Shown: piece after piece, positions 1 through 5,995 of the stretch
How positions within the stretch are numbered: position 1 is the first letter of the stretch
How the letters are laid out: each line of letters starts with the position of its first letter
Source: an uncultured Bacteroides sp.
Lineage (GTDB): Bacteria; Bacteroidota; Bacteroidia; Bacteroidales; Bacteroidaceae
Direction: 5' to 3'
Assembly (NCBI RefSeq): GCF_910585845.1
Contig: NZ_CAJUHF010000076.1
Span: forward strand, 1 to 10,840
Length of the DNA stretch: 10,840 bases
Notes under the pieces: model-generated
Database searches by the model: none
The model's input: only the letters and a program-made list of their open reading frames with translations
What the model was told of the DNA's origin: nothing
Made by a program: the position numbers and the translations under genes

Positions 1-46
1 GATATCTATAGGGCAGGTTCATGAGAAAATTTTAAAAAAGTGATAA

Positions 47-223
47 AGTCAGGAAAAGGCGGTTTTAGGCATAACCAATCTGTTGCCGAAAAGCAAAGAG
101 GCGCTTCTCCGCATACCCTATTTCGGTAAGAAGGGAGTAGAGAAATACGGCGATGAACTGCTGGATATCGTGCGGAAGTACAGAACGGAGAGCGGAATAG
201 GAGAAGTATCGTCGGAGGATTAA
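47..223 (+). pseudogene. 3' remnant of an HRDC-domain protein (helicase-type C-terminus), 5' end broken
   Basis: The frame ending in TAA at 221-223 reads ITNLLPKSKEALLRIPYFGK followed by KGVEKYGDELLDIVRKYR. This matches the second half of an HRDC domain, the helical nucleic-acid-binding module at the C-terminus of RecQ-type and some PIF1-like helicases. The typical pattern of LP-x-S/T-x-E-x-L, then an I-x-x-x-G-x-K turn, then YG-x-E/D-L-L-x-I is visible. Reading back, the same frame hits TGA and TAA in a row at 41-46, and no ATG lies between them and the domain. Just before the stops the frame reads GQVHEKILKK, which could be the damaged upstream part. No helicase motor is in the window; it may lie to the left. 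I infer a decayed or truncated gene. A frameshift or sequencing error near position 41 is the alternative. Confidence 0.5.
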
Positions 224-319
224 GTCCCGTCTCTTTAGAAGCTGAAAGCCCATCGTTTTGCTTATGCGAGACTGGGCACCGGCCGATGCCTCCCGAATGG
301 TTCCCTTCCCTTCCTGATA

Positions 320-495
320 CCCCTTTCCCATGAAAGAAAACGCGTATCTTGTGGGATAGATAATTTCCTCTCGCGGAACGGATATTTTCGTCCCATGAAG
401 TGAAAAATTTCGTCTCATGGAGTGAATTTTTTCGTCTCACGAGCTGAAAAAATCCGTCTCACGGGACGAATTTATTCCTCTCGCGAGACGGATTT
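320..495. repeat. Array of about eight 22-bp imperfect palindromic units
   Basis: Units start at 320, 342, 364, 386, 408, 430, 452 and 474, a constant 22-bp step. Units 3 to 8 are clear, with a core like TTCGTCTCACGAGACGAAAA; the first two are more degenerate. Most units have internal dyad symmetry (CGTCTC opposite GAGACG; the last contains the exact palindrome TCTCGCGAGA at 479-488). The array fills most of the gap between the HRDC remnant and the stop codon of the minus-strand gene at 499. I see nothing recognisable in the rest of the gap (224-319). Function unknown; part of it acts as a plausible terminator (447-500). Confidence 0.8.
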
Positions 496-500
496 TTTTT
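447..500. terminator. Bidirectional intrinsic terminator formed by two repeat units
   Basis: AATCCGTCTC at 451-460 pairs exactly with GAGACGGATT at 485-494, and the stem extends through flanking A and T runs to about 14 bp. On the plus strand it is followed by a T run (493-500), and on the minus strand by the complement of the A run at 446-452. It sits directly after the stop codon of the exported-protein gene and would also stop reading from the left. The loop is about 24 nt. Confidence 0.6.
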
Positions 501-1044
501 AATAAGGTCCGTTTTTTCCGTGTTGCACTTCTATTCTTATGCCGAATGAGCCGTTGGCAGATTTCAGTTCGAAAGCCCCCTTGAAGTTGTTCCGTTCCCA
601 CGGCAAGGCGGAGGGGTTGGGAACTTTCCACCCGTCTTTGTTATACTCTCCGTACGTATTGAGTCGCATTCCGTTCTTTAGCCTGAAACTTCCCATCTGC
701 AGGTTCTGTGTAGACGCCCCGAAGCCGGTCAGTCCGAAAGGGTTGGCGCCGTACACCGTGGAGCTACCCAAACTGAACAGGTTGGAATATCCCTGCGAAT
801 AGCTTACGTCGGGATTCAGGCGGAACAGGAAACTATAATCCTTGCTGGCATCCGGAACCTCTAAGTTGAACTTAGGCATTTGGGGTGCCGCCGTCTTCAT
901 CAGGTTCATGTCCAAGAGAAAACCGTCGAAATCTTTCACGCCCGACAGGTCTATGCTGCGGATGGTGTCGGCGGTCGTTTCGTTTTGAGCGCCTGCCTGC
1001 ATGGCAAGGAGGCAAAGGAGTATGATTAGGCTGATCCGTTTCAT
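499..1044 (-). CDS. Small exported protein of unknown function, last gene of the HK-RR operon
   Basis: The 181-residue protein begins with a clear signal peptide: basic MKR, hydrophobic ISLIILLCLLAM, then AGAQ with likely cleavage near residues 19-20. No Cys follows the hydrophobic run in lipobox position, so a lipoprotein is unlikely. The mature part is rich in Gly, Ser, Asn, Phe and Tyr (for example YGANPFGLTGFG around residues 98-109) and ends in alternating strand-like sequence (FELKSANGSFGIRIEVQHG), which fits a beta-rich periplasmic or outer-membrane-associated protein. I do not recognise a family. It lies 103 nt after the response regulator on the same strand and ends at a terminator, so co-transcription is likely. 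It may be an accessory or output of the two-component system; that is inference from position only. Confidence 0.75.
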   Translation of the reverse strand: MKRISLIILLCLLAMQAGAQNETTADTIRSIDLSGVKDFDGFLLDMNLMKTAAPQMPKFNLEVPDASKDYSFLFRLNPDVSYSQGYSNLFSLGSSTVYGANPFGLTGFGASTQNLQMGSFRLKNGMRLNTYGEYNKDGWKVPNPSALPWERNNFKGAFELKSANGSFGIRIEVQHGKNGPY

Positions 1045-1110
1045 CGTCGAATGTTTTTATAATCAATGGCGAATATACGGAATATGCGGGAAATATGGAA
1101 ATAGGAAAGG

Positions 1111-1132
1111 AAATTTCTGTCCCACGGGTCAG
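1111..1132. repeat. Lone 22-bp unit related to the 320-495 array
   Basis: AAATTTCTGTCCCACGGGTC, within the gap between the response regulator and the exported-protein gene, resembles the array core TTTCGTCTCACGAG and keeps a small dyad (CCC-AC-GGG). Only one copy is present, so chance is possible. Confidence 0.35.
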
Positions 1133-1147
1133 TCGTGCACGTGGCTG

Positions 1148-1843
1148 TCAGTTGACAATCAGTTTATATCCTATTCCGCGTACGTTGACGATGCGTATGC
1201 GTCCGTCTTTCGCAAGTTTGTGGCGCAGCTTGGTGATGAAGACGTGCAGGCTGCGGGAGTTGAAGAAACTGTCATCGCCCCAAAGGTCGAGCAGGATGCT
1301 TTGCGAGCTGACCACTTGATTACGGTTTTCGCACAGCCGTTTCAGTATTTCAGCTTCGCGGTGGGAGAGTTCCGTCTCTGTTCCGGCATGCGAGAGCTGC
1401 TGCGTGACGGCGTTGAAGCGGTAGTCACCTATCTCGAAGCGGGTCTTTTCCGGTTGGGGAGCCTCGTCGAAGCGGAAGGCCCTGCCGACGAGTGCCTTGA
1501 TGCGCACGATCAGTTCCTGCATGCCGAAGGGTTTCTTCAGATAGTCGTTGGCGCCCAGTTCGAAGCCCTCCACCACATCATGGATGGCGGAGCGGGCGGT
1601 GAGGAAGAGTACCGGCGTCTTTCTGTCCGTCTGACGGATGCGGCGTACCATCTCGAAACCATCCAGATGCGGCATCATGACGTCTGCCACTACTACGTCG
1701 GGGCGCAGGTCGAAGAAGCGGCGCAATCCTTCCATGCCGTCGTTGGCGGTGTGGATGACGAAGTCCTGGCTCTCCAGTGTCTCTTTGATAATCATGGCGA
1801 GGGTTCCTTCGTCCTCAACCAGCAATACGTTGATTTTCTCCAT
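1148..1843 (-). CDS. OmpR-family two-component response regulator
   Basis: The 231-residue protein has an N-terminal receiver domain (about 3-118) with acidic pocket E10/D11, phospho-acceptor D54 in VVVADVMMP, T82 in LFLTA and K104 in YLKKPF. A C-terminal winged-helix DNA-binding domain follows (about 135-229) with the typical ELSHREAEILKRL and VRGIGYKL segments. I chose the ATG at 1843 (MEKINVLLVEDE), preceded by AAAGGA; an in-frame ATG at 1885 would add 14 residues atypical of receivers. The gene lies 165 nt downstream of the kinase on the same strand, and that gap holds a repeat array. It is not closely similar to what I recall of RprY, so no symbol is given. Its likely target is the octamer cluster at 3545-3584. 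Confidence 0.93.
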   Translation of the reverse strand: MEKINVLLVEDEGTLAMIIKETLESQDFVIHTANDGMEGLRRFFDLRPDVVVADVMMPHLDGFEMVRRIRQTDRKTPVLFLTARSAIHDVVEGFELGANDYLKKPFGMQELIVRIKALVGRAFRFDEAPQPEKTRFEIGDYRFNAVTQQLSHAGTETELSHREAEILKRLCENRNQVVSSQSILLDLWGDDSFFNSRSLHVFITKLRHKLAKDGRIRIVNVRGIGYKLIVN

Positions 1844-1881
1844 TCCTTTATTATTTTTTCTGACAAGATATGCCGCGTTTT

Positions 1882-1991
1882 GCAACGAATAATGCGGTAT
1901 TTTGAAACAAGCCGTGTTTTGCTTTAAAACAAGCCATGTTTTGTTTCAAAACGAGCCATGTTCTCTATCGCAATAAGCCATACCATTTTCT
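1882..1991. repeat. Second 22-bp tandem array, between kinase and regulator genes
   Basis: Four units start at 1904, 1926, 1948 and 1970 (the GCC anchor falls at 1911, 1933, 1955, 1977, exactly 22 bp apart), with a possible fifth degenerate unit at 1882-1903. The core is AAAACAAGCCATGTTTTG, in which AAACA and TGTTT form an inverted repeat around AGCCA. The sequence differs from the 320-495 array but period and architecture are the same. The fourth unit (1970-1991) is worn. Confidence 0.75.
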
Positions 1992-2008
1992 GCAGCAATC
2001 CTTGTCAT

Positions 2009-3487
2009 TCAGATTCGTATCGTAAATGTACTTCCTTTCCCCGGTTCGCTCTTCACACTCACGTTGCCATTATGCTTCTCCGTCATGGTTTTCACGTAGA
2101 AAAGCCCCAGACCATATCCCTTCGTATTGTGTACGTTTCCCGTCGGCACCCGGTAGAACTTGTCGAACACGTGCGGCAGTTTGTCCGCAGGAATACCCGT
2201 TCCGTGGTCGTTGACGGCTATTTCCACCTGTCCGCTTTCCGTCTTCCGGCAGCGGATGCCGATTTCGGCTTTTGCGGGAGAGTATTTGATGGCGTTGTCC
2301 ATCAGGTTGCTCAGGATGTTGCTGAGGTGGATGCGGTCGGCGGTGAGGACCAGCTCTTCCGGTTCGATGTCGAGCGCGACCTCCACGGGCTTTCCCGCTT
2401 TCAGCCGGTGCTGTTCGATGAGGGTGGGGAAGAGGGTCTTCAGGCAGATACGTTCCGGATGGAGGCGGAACGACTTGCGCCGTTCCATGCTCATGGAGAG
2501 GATCTGCTCGACCAGCCCGCCCAGCCGTTGCAGCTGTTCCTGGCAGATGCCCAGGTATTTCTCCCTCTGCTGCCTGTCCTCCGCAAGCCCGAAGTGGAGC
2601 AATGCGTCGTTGGCGGCATACGCTACGGCGATGGGCGTCTTCAGTTCGTGGGTGATGTTGTTGGTAAAGTCGCTTTTCATCTCCTCCAGCGTCTTTTGCC
2701 GCAGGATGGTACGGACGAGATACCCGAAGGTGAAGCCCAATATGAGCAGTATGACGAGGGACGTGGCAAGGATGCCGCCCATTTGTTTCAGTATCAGCCC
2801 GTCTACAGGTTCCATCGTCAGACGGTAGGTTTCGCTGAGGCTCATGTTGAGCGTATAGTCGTAGCGCACCGCCTTCTTGCTGGGCAGATACCCTGCGGAC
2901 TGCACCCTGCCCAAGGTATCGACAAAGACCTGCGACGAGTCCGGTGTAGTGTGCGTACGGAAGTACTCCAGGTGGTGGGGGAGACGGATGCCGTACTCCT
3001 GCAATTGGAGGGTCAGCAGGCTGTCGTAGACGGTAATGTCGGGCGAAGAGAAGAGGTCGATGCCGGAGTGTATTCCTCTTTGGATGAATCCTGCCAGTGC
3101 TTGCGTGCTTCCTTGGTCGTGTAAGATTAGTGCCAGCCCGTTGTCGCTGCGTAGCATGGCGCTCGACTCCTCCGGTGCCAGCGTGTCTTTCCGGAGTCTG
3201 TTTCCTTCGTCATCCTTGATGTCCCTGCTCACCACCGGATTCTCACTGCCCGCTTCGTAGCCCGCCTGCACCTCGACGGAACCGTGCTGCCCGTTCTCCC
3301 GTTGCATCTTCTTGATGCGGAGCATCATCTCGCGGTAGTCGCTCATGCGCATTGCCTCGTGGATGTTTTTCTCCATTTCGTGCGTCATGGTGCCGTATAA
3401 GCCTGTGAGCCAGTAAGCCTGATAGGCAAAGGTGCCCGTCAGGGAGATAAGGACCAACGTGGCGATAAGTCTGAATGGCAATTTCAT
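2009..3487 (-). CDS. Membrane sensor histidine kinase
   Basis: The 492-residue protein starts with a transmembrane helix (about 7-27), followed by a periplasmic region of about 200 residues with no domain I recognise, then a second transmembrane helix (about 236-258). The cytoplasmic part has the dimerisation/phospho-acceptor motif NNITHELKTP with His280, then a HATPase domain: N box NILSNLMDNAIKYS (390-403, Asn394 and Asn398), G1 box NDHGTGI (426-432), F box FDKFYR (441-446) and G2 box GYGLGL (457-462). No clear HAMP domain is seen; the membrane helix runs nearly straight into the H box. It should autophosphorylate at His280 and pass phosphate to Asp54 of the adjacent regulator. The signal sensed is unknown. 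It is first in the minus-strand operon and divergent from an outer-membrane barrel gene, which suggests an envelope-related stimulus. Confidence 0.93.
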   Translation of the reverse strand: MKLPFRLIATLVLISLTGTFAYQAYWLTGLYGTMTHEMEKNIHEAMRMSDYREMMLRIKKMQRENGQHGSVEVQAGYEAGSENPVVSRDIKDDEGNRLRKDTLAPEESSAMLRSDNGLALILHDQGSTQALAGFIQRGIHSGIDLFSSPDITVYDSLLTLQLQEYGIRLPHHLEYFRTHTTPDSSQVFVDTLGRVQSAGYLPSKKAVRYDYTLNMSLSETYRLTMEPVDGLILKQMGGILATSLVILLILGFTFGYLVRTILRQKTLEEMKSDFTNNITHELKTPIAVAYAANDALLHFGLAEDRQQREKYLGICQEQLQRLGGLVEQILSMSMERRKSFRLHPERICLKTLFPTLIEQHRLKAGKPVEVALDIEPEELVLTADRIHLSNILSNLMDNAIKYSPAKAEIGIRCRKTESGQVEIAVNDHGTGIPADKLPHVFDKFYRVPTGNVHNTKGYGLGLFYVKTMTEKHNGNVSVKSEPGKGSTFTIRI

Positions 3488-3508
3488 GTTTTCTCTGATT
3501 TATGCTGG

Positions 3509-3516
3509 CAAAGATA
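3509..3516 (-). promoter_or_regulatory. Bacteroides-type -7 element for the kinase operon
   Basis: On the minus strand 3516-3509 reads TATCTTTG, an exact match to TAnnTTTG. Transcription would start near 3500-3504, giving a leader of about 15 nt before the kinase ATG. The -33 position (about 3536-3540) is a poor match to TTTG, as is common for activator-dependent promoters, and the octamer cluster begins immediately upstream. Confidence 0.6.
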
Positions 3517-3544
3517 AGAAAGATACCGCCAGTCAGGACACCGG

Positions 3545-3584
3545 ATAAGACTAAATAACAGTTCCGATAACAGTAAATAAGACT
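3545..3584. promoter_or_regulatory. Four phased direct octamers; probable response-regulator operator
   Basis: The plus strand holds ATAAGACT (3545-3552), ATAACAGT (3555-3562), ATAACAGT (3567-3574) and ATAAGACT (3577-3584). Start-to-start steps are 10, 12 and 10 bp, about one helical turn each. Weaker TAAG and TAAC copies follow at 3587 and 3598 in similar phase. OmpR-family regulators are known to bind direct repeats spaced about 10-11 bp. The site lies between two divergent promoters, next to the divergent operon encoding such a regulator. Binding by that regulator is inferred. Confidence 0.6.
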
Positions 3585-3624
3585 ATGTAAGTTGCCGGTA
3601 ACCTGAAATCCGGAGGAATAGCCC

Positions 3625-3632
3625 TTTCTTTG
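3625..3632 (+). promoter_or_regulatory. Candidate -7 element for the barrel gene
   Basis: TTTCTTTG differs from TAnnTTTG at one position. It would place the start of transcription near 3639 and a leader of about 15-20 nt before the ATG at 3654, mirroring the kinase side. No good -33 element is visible. Confidence 0.35.
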
Positions 3633-3653
3633 CACCGTCTGATTATTGATTTT

Positions 3654-5807
3654 ATGAATATGAAACAGAAATGCAAATCCCTTCTTCCCCTGTCGTTCTG
3701 CCTGCTGAGTGCAAGCCTTTCTGCACAGGGAACTCCCGAAAGCGCCTGCGCTTCCGGCGAGCGGACTCTCAGTGCCGACAGCCTGGTCGCTGCCGACACC
3801 CGTTTGGACAGTATCTATCAATCCCTTCCTGAAATCATGATTACCGGGCAGCGCCCCATCGTGAAGGCAGAACAAGGCAAACTGGTCTACGACCTGCCCC
3901 GCCTGATCGGCAGTCGGCACGTGGATAACGCCTACGATGCCGTAAAGGAACTGCCGGGCGTGACCGAGATGGAAGGGCGGCTGATGCTTGCCGGACAAAG
4001 TGTGACTGTAGTGCTGGACGGCAAAGTGACCACCCTGACCACCGAGCAACTCTACGCCCTGCTGAAAAGCATCCCCGCTGGACGCATCGCGAATGCCGAA
4101 GTCATGTACAGCGCTCCGGCGCGCTATCAGGTGCGCGGGGCATTGATCAACCTCACCTTGAAACCAAACACCGACGCCCCCTCTTCCTTGCAGGGAGAAG
4201 CCTACGGCAAGTATCGTCAGAAGCACTACGAAGGCTTCAGCGAGCGCGTCAGCCTGATTTATAACCGGAAGAAATTCTCGGCAGATTTTCTTTACTCACA
4301 CACCCACGGCAGGGGATATACCCTGACCGACAAGGACGCCCTGCACGCCCAGACAGACGGTTCCACCCACCACATCACCACCGACGAGGCGGGGCGGAGC
4401 CGTTCGCACACCCACAGCTTCCGCGCCGGAGCGGACTACAACTGGAGCCAAGCGCATCAGCTGAGTCTGGTCTATAACGGAAACTACTCGACCTACCACA
4501 GCCTGATGGACATCTTCGGCACCCAACGGTCCGACACCCGTAGCCGCAGCCGCGACTGGCTGCACAATGCCCGGCTGGACTATCGCACTCCCTTCGGACT
4601 GAAAGCCGGAGCCGAAATGACGTACTACCGCTCTCCCTCCAGCCAACAGCTGCACAGCATCCTGCAAGGCGAGGAACTTGCTTTCCGCACCGAAGATTGC
4701 CAACGCATCAACCGCTGGAAGTTCTTCCTTGCCCAAGAGCACGACTTGGGGCGCGGCTGGGAGATGAACTACGGTGCAGTCTATACCACAAGCATCGACC
4801 ATAGCTACCAGTTCTATTATGATACACACACCGCCGCCGTGCGCCGCACCGCAATTCCCGCCGACATGCAGTCGCGTCGTCGCGAGCAGACCCTGAATCT
4901 CTATGCCGGATTCAGCAAGAGTTTCGGTGACAAGCTCTCTCTGGACGCTTCGCTTGCCGCAGAACATTACCGCACGCCGGCATGGAACCAGTGGGATGTC
5001 TATCCGACCCTCAACCTTAGTTATACTCCCGCTCCCGGACTGGTCTGGCAACTTGCCTTGAGCAGCGACAAAGTATACCCCGACTATTGGGCAGTGCAGG
5101 ATGCCGTCTCCTACCTGGGCGGCGGATATTCCGAAGTCCGTGGGAATCCCTCGCTGAAACCGGCACAGGAGTATCAGCTCCAACTGACGCACATTCTGAA
5201 GGGCAGGTATATCTTCAGCGCATGGTTCTCTTACATCAAGGACTACTCTACCCAGACCCTCTACCAATCTCAGGAGCGGCTGGTGGAGATCTACAAATAC
5301 CTTAACTTCAACTTCCAGCAGCAGGCAGGAGTGCAAGCATCCGTCCCGTTCGGCATAAAGCACTGGCTGGACTCGCGGCTTACGCTGGTCGGAGTGTGGC
5401 ATCGGGAGAAAGACGATGATTTCTGGGACCTCCCCTTCGACCGGAGTATCTGTTACGGCATTGCCATGCTGACTAACAGCATCACCCTCTCGAAGAAACC
5501 GGATCTGAAGCTGACCCTGACCGGAATGGTGCGCAGCAAAGCCACGCAAGGCATCTACGATTTGCCTGCGTCGGGTTATGTGAATGCCGCCTTGCGCTAC
5601 GGTTTCGCCCGCGGCAAGGCAGTCCTCACCCTCTACTGCGACGATATCTTTGAGACAGGACAGATCAGTCCCCGCATCCGCTTCGCCACACAGCACGTGA
5701 CGAACAGTTATGGCTGCTTCCGCGAAGCCGGCGTTTCGGTCGCGTACAAGTTTGGCGGCTACAAAGAGAAGAAGCGGGCAGGGGTAGACACTTCGCGTTT
5801 CAAGTGA
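3654..5807 (+). CDS. TonB-dependent-receptor-like outer-membrane beta-barrel protein
   Basis: The 717-residue protein has a signal peptide (MNMKQKCKSLLPLSFCLLSA then SLSAQ, cleavage near residue 24-25). A plug-like region follows from about residue 59 (LPEIMITGQRP) to about 170, including KLVYDLP, ELPGVTEMEG and a VLDGK turn. The remainder is a long series of aromatic-ended beta strands, and the end reads VSVAYKFGGYKEKKRAGVDTSRF, a typical Bacteroides barrel terminus. It lacks the N-terminal carboxypeptidase-regulatory-like domain of SusC proteins and has no SusD partner nearby, so it fits the 'outer membrane beta-barrel family' (OMP_b-brl_3 type) better than a glycan importer. An upstream TTG at 3630 is in frame but would spoil the signal peptide; ATG at 3660 is an alternative. 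It is divergent from the kinase operon and probably co-regulated with it. Substrate unknown. Confidence 0.88.
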   Translation: MNMKQKCKSLLPLSFCLLSASLSAQGTPESACASGERTLSADSLVAADTRLDSIYQSLPEIMITGQRPIVKAEQGKLVYDLPRLIGSRHVDNAYDAVKELPGVTEMEGRLMLAGQSVTVVLDGKVTTLTTEQLYALLKSIPAGRIANAEVMYSAPARYQVRGALINLTLKPNTDAPSSLQGEAYGKYRQKHYEGFSERVSLIYNRKKFSADFLYSHTHGRGYTLTDKDALHAQTDGSTHHITTDEAGRSRSHTHSFRAGADYNWSQAHQLSLVYNGNYSTYHSLMDIFGTQRSDTRSRSRDWLHNARLDYRTPFGLKAGAEMTYYRSPSSQQLHSILQGEELAFRTEDCQRINRWKFFLAQEHDLGRGWEMNYGAVYTTSIDHSYQFYYDTHTAAVRRTAIPADMQSRRREQTLNLYAGFSKSFGDKLSLDASLAAEHYRTPAWNQWDVYPTLNLSYTPAPGLVWQLALSSDKVYPDYWAVQDAVSYLGGGYSEVRGNPSLKPAQEYQLQLTHILKGRYIFSAWFSYIKDYSTQTLYQSQERLVEIYKYLNFNFQQQAGVQASVPFGIKHWLDSRLTLVGVWHREKDDDFWDLPFDRSICYGIAMLTNSITLSKKPDLKLTLTGMVRSKATQGIYDLPASGYVNAALRYGFARGKAVLTLYCDDIFETGQISPRIRFATQHVTNSYGCFREAGVSVAYKFGGYKEKKRAGVDTSRFK

Positions 5808-5813
5808 CGTCCC

Positions 5814-5837
5814 GGCGGCAGACGTCCTCTTGCCGCC
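5814..5837 (+). terminator. Hairpin after the barrel gene, weak terminator candidate
   Basis: GGCGGCA at 5814-5820 pairs with TGCCGCC at 5831-5837 around a 10-nt loop, starting 7 nt after the stop codon. No T run follows, so it may be a 3'-end stabiliser rather than an intrinsic terminator. Confidence 0.35.
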
Positions 5838-5889
5838 CCGGCATCTGCTTCATAAGAGCATATCGCATACGATAAACATCAGAATAGAC

Positions 5890-5920
5890 TGTCTTATCTC
5901 CCCGATCTTTCCTAACTTTG
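5890..5920 (+). promoter_or_regulatory. Promoter of fucO
   Basis: TAACTTTG at 5913-5920 matches the Bacteroides -7 element exactly. The -33 region (about 5890-5893, TGTC) is weak with a 19-bp spacer. The expected leader is about 65 nt. Confidence 0.6.
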
Positions 5921-5944
5921 TCAAAACAAAAAGAAATATCAACC

Positions 5945-5995
5945 TTCCGCCCGTTCCTGCCAAAGGAGGGCGGAGCTTAAATGAATGTATTATGA
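5945..5995 (+). promoter_or_regulatory. fucO leader: hairpin plus four-codon upstream ORF
   Basis: TCCGCCC (5946-5952) pairs with GGGCGGA (5968-5974), and TCCT (5955-5958) with AGGA (5964-5967), enclosing a 5-nt loop. The 3' arm contains AGGAGG (5964-5969), a full Shine-Dalgarno-like sequence, 11 nt before an ATG at 5981 that encodes only Met-Asn-Val-Leu and stops at TGA 5993-5995. That stop overlaps the fucO ATG (5992-5994) as ATGA. The layout could couple or gate translation. Bacteroides depends little on Shine-Dalgarno pairing, so this is a suggestion. Confidence 0.4.

Noticed and set aside
6..440. Minus-strand frames of 144 and 117 codons
   Set aside because: They run through the tandem repeats and opposite the HRDC remnant; the Met-Arg-Arg starts are created by the repeat units themselves.
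320..495. CRISPR array
   Set aside because: Units are contiguous without unique spacers, the 22-bp period is too short, and no cas genes are present.
1844..1903. Internal promoter for the response regulator (TATCTTGT on the minus strand)
   Set aside because: The -7 match is imperfect and the nearest TTG is only about 15 bp upstream.
1001..1927. 308-codon plus-strand open frame
   Set aside because: It lies opposite the response regulator, whose receiver and winged-helix motifs are unmistakable; the plus reading has no recognisable domain.
1958..3124. 388-codon plus-strand open frame
   Set aside because: Antisense to the histidine kinase, which has all its motifs in the correct order.
3243..4226. 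327-codon minus-strand open frame
   Set aside because: It spans the divergent promoter region and runs opposite the signal peptide and plug of the barrel gene.
4296..5696. 466-codon minus-strand open frame
   Set aside because: It is antisense to the barrel gene in GC-rich sequence, and has no signal or domain pattern; the barrel reading explains the region.
5886..5897. Extra regulator octamer (TGTCTTAT) in the fucO promoter
   Set aside because: Only one imperfect copy without a phased partner; chance occurrence is likely.
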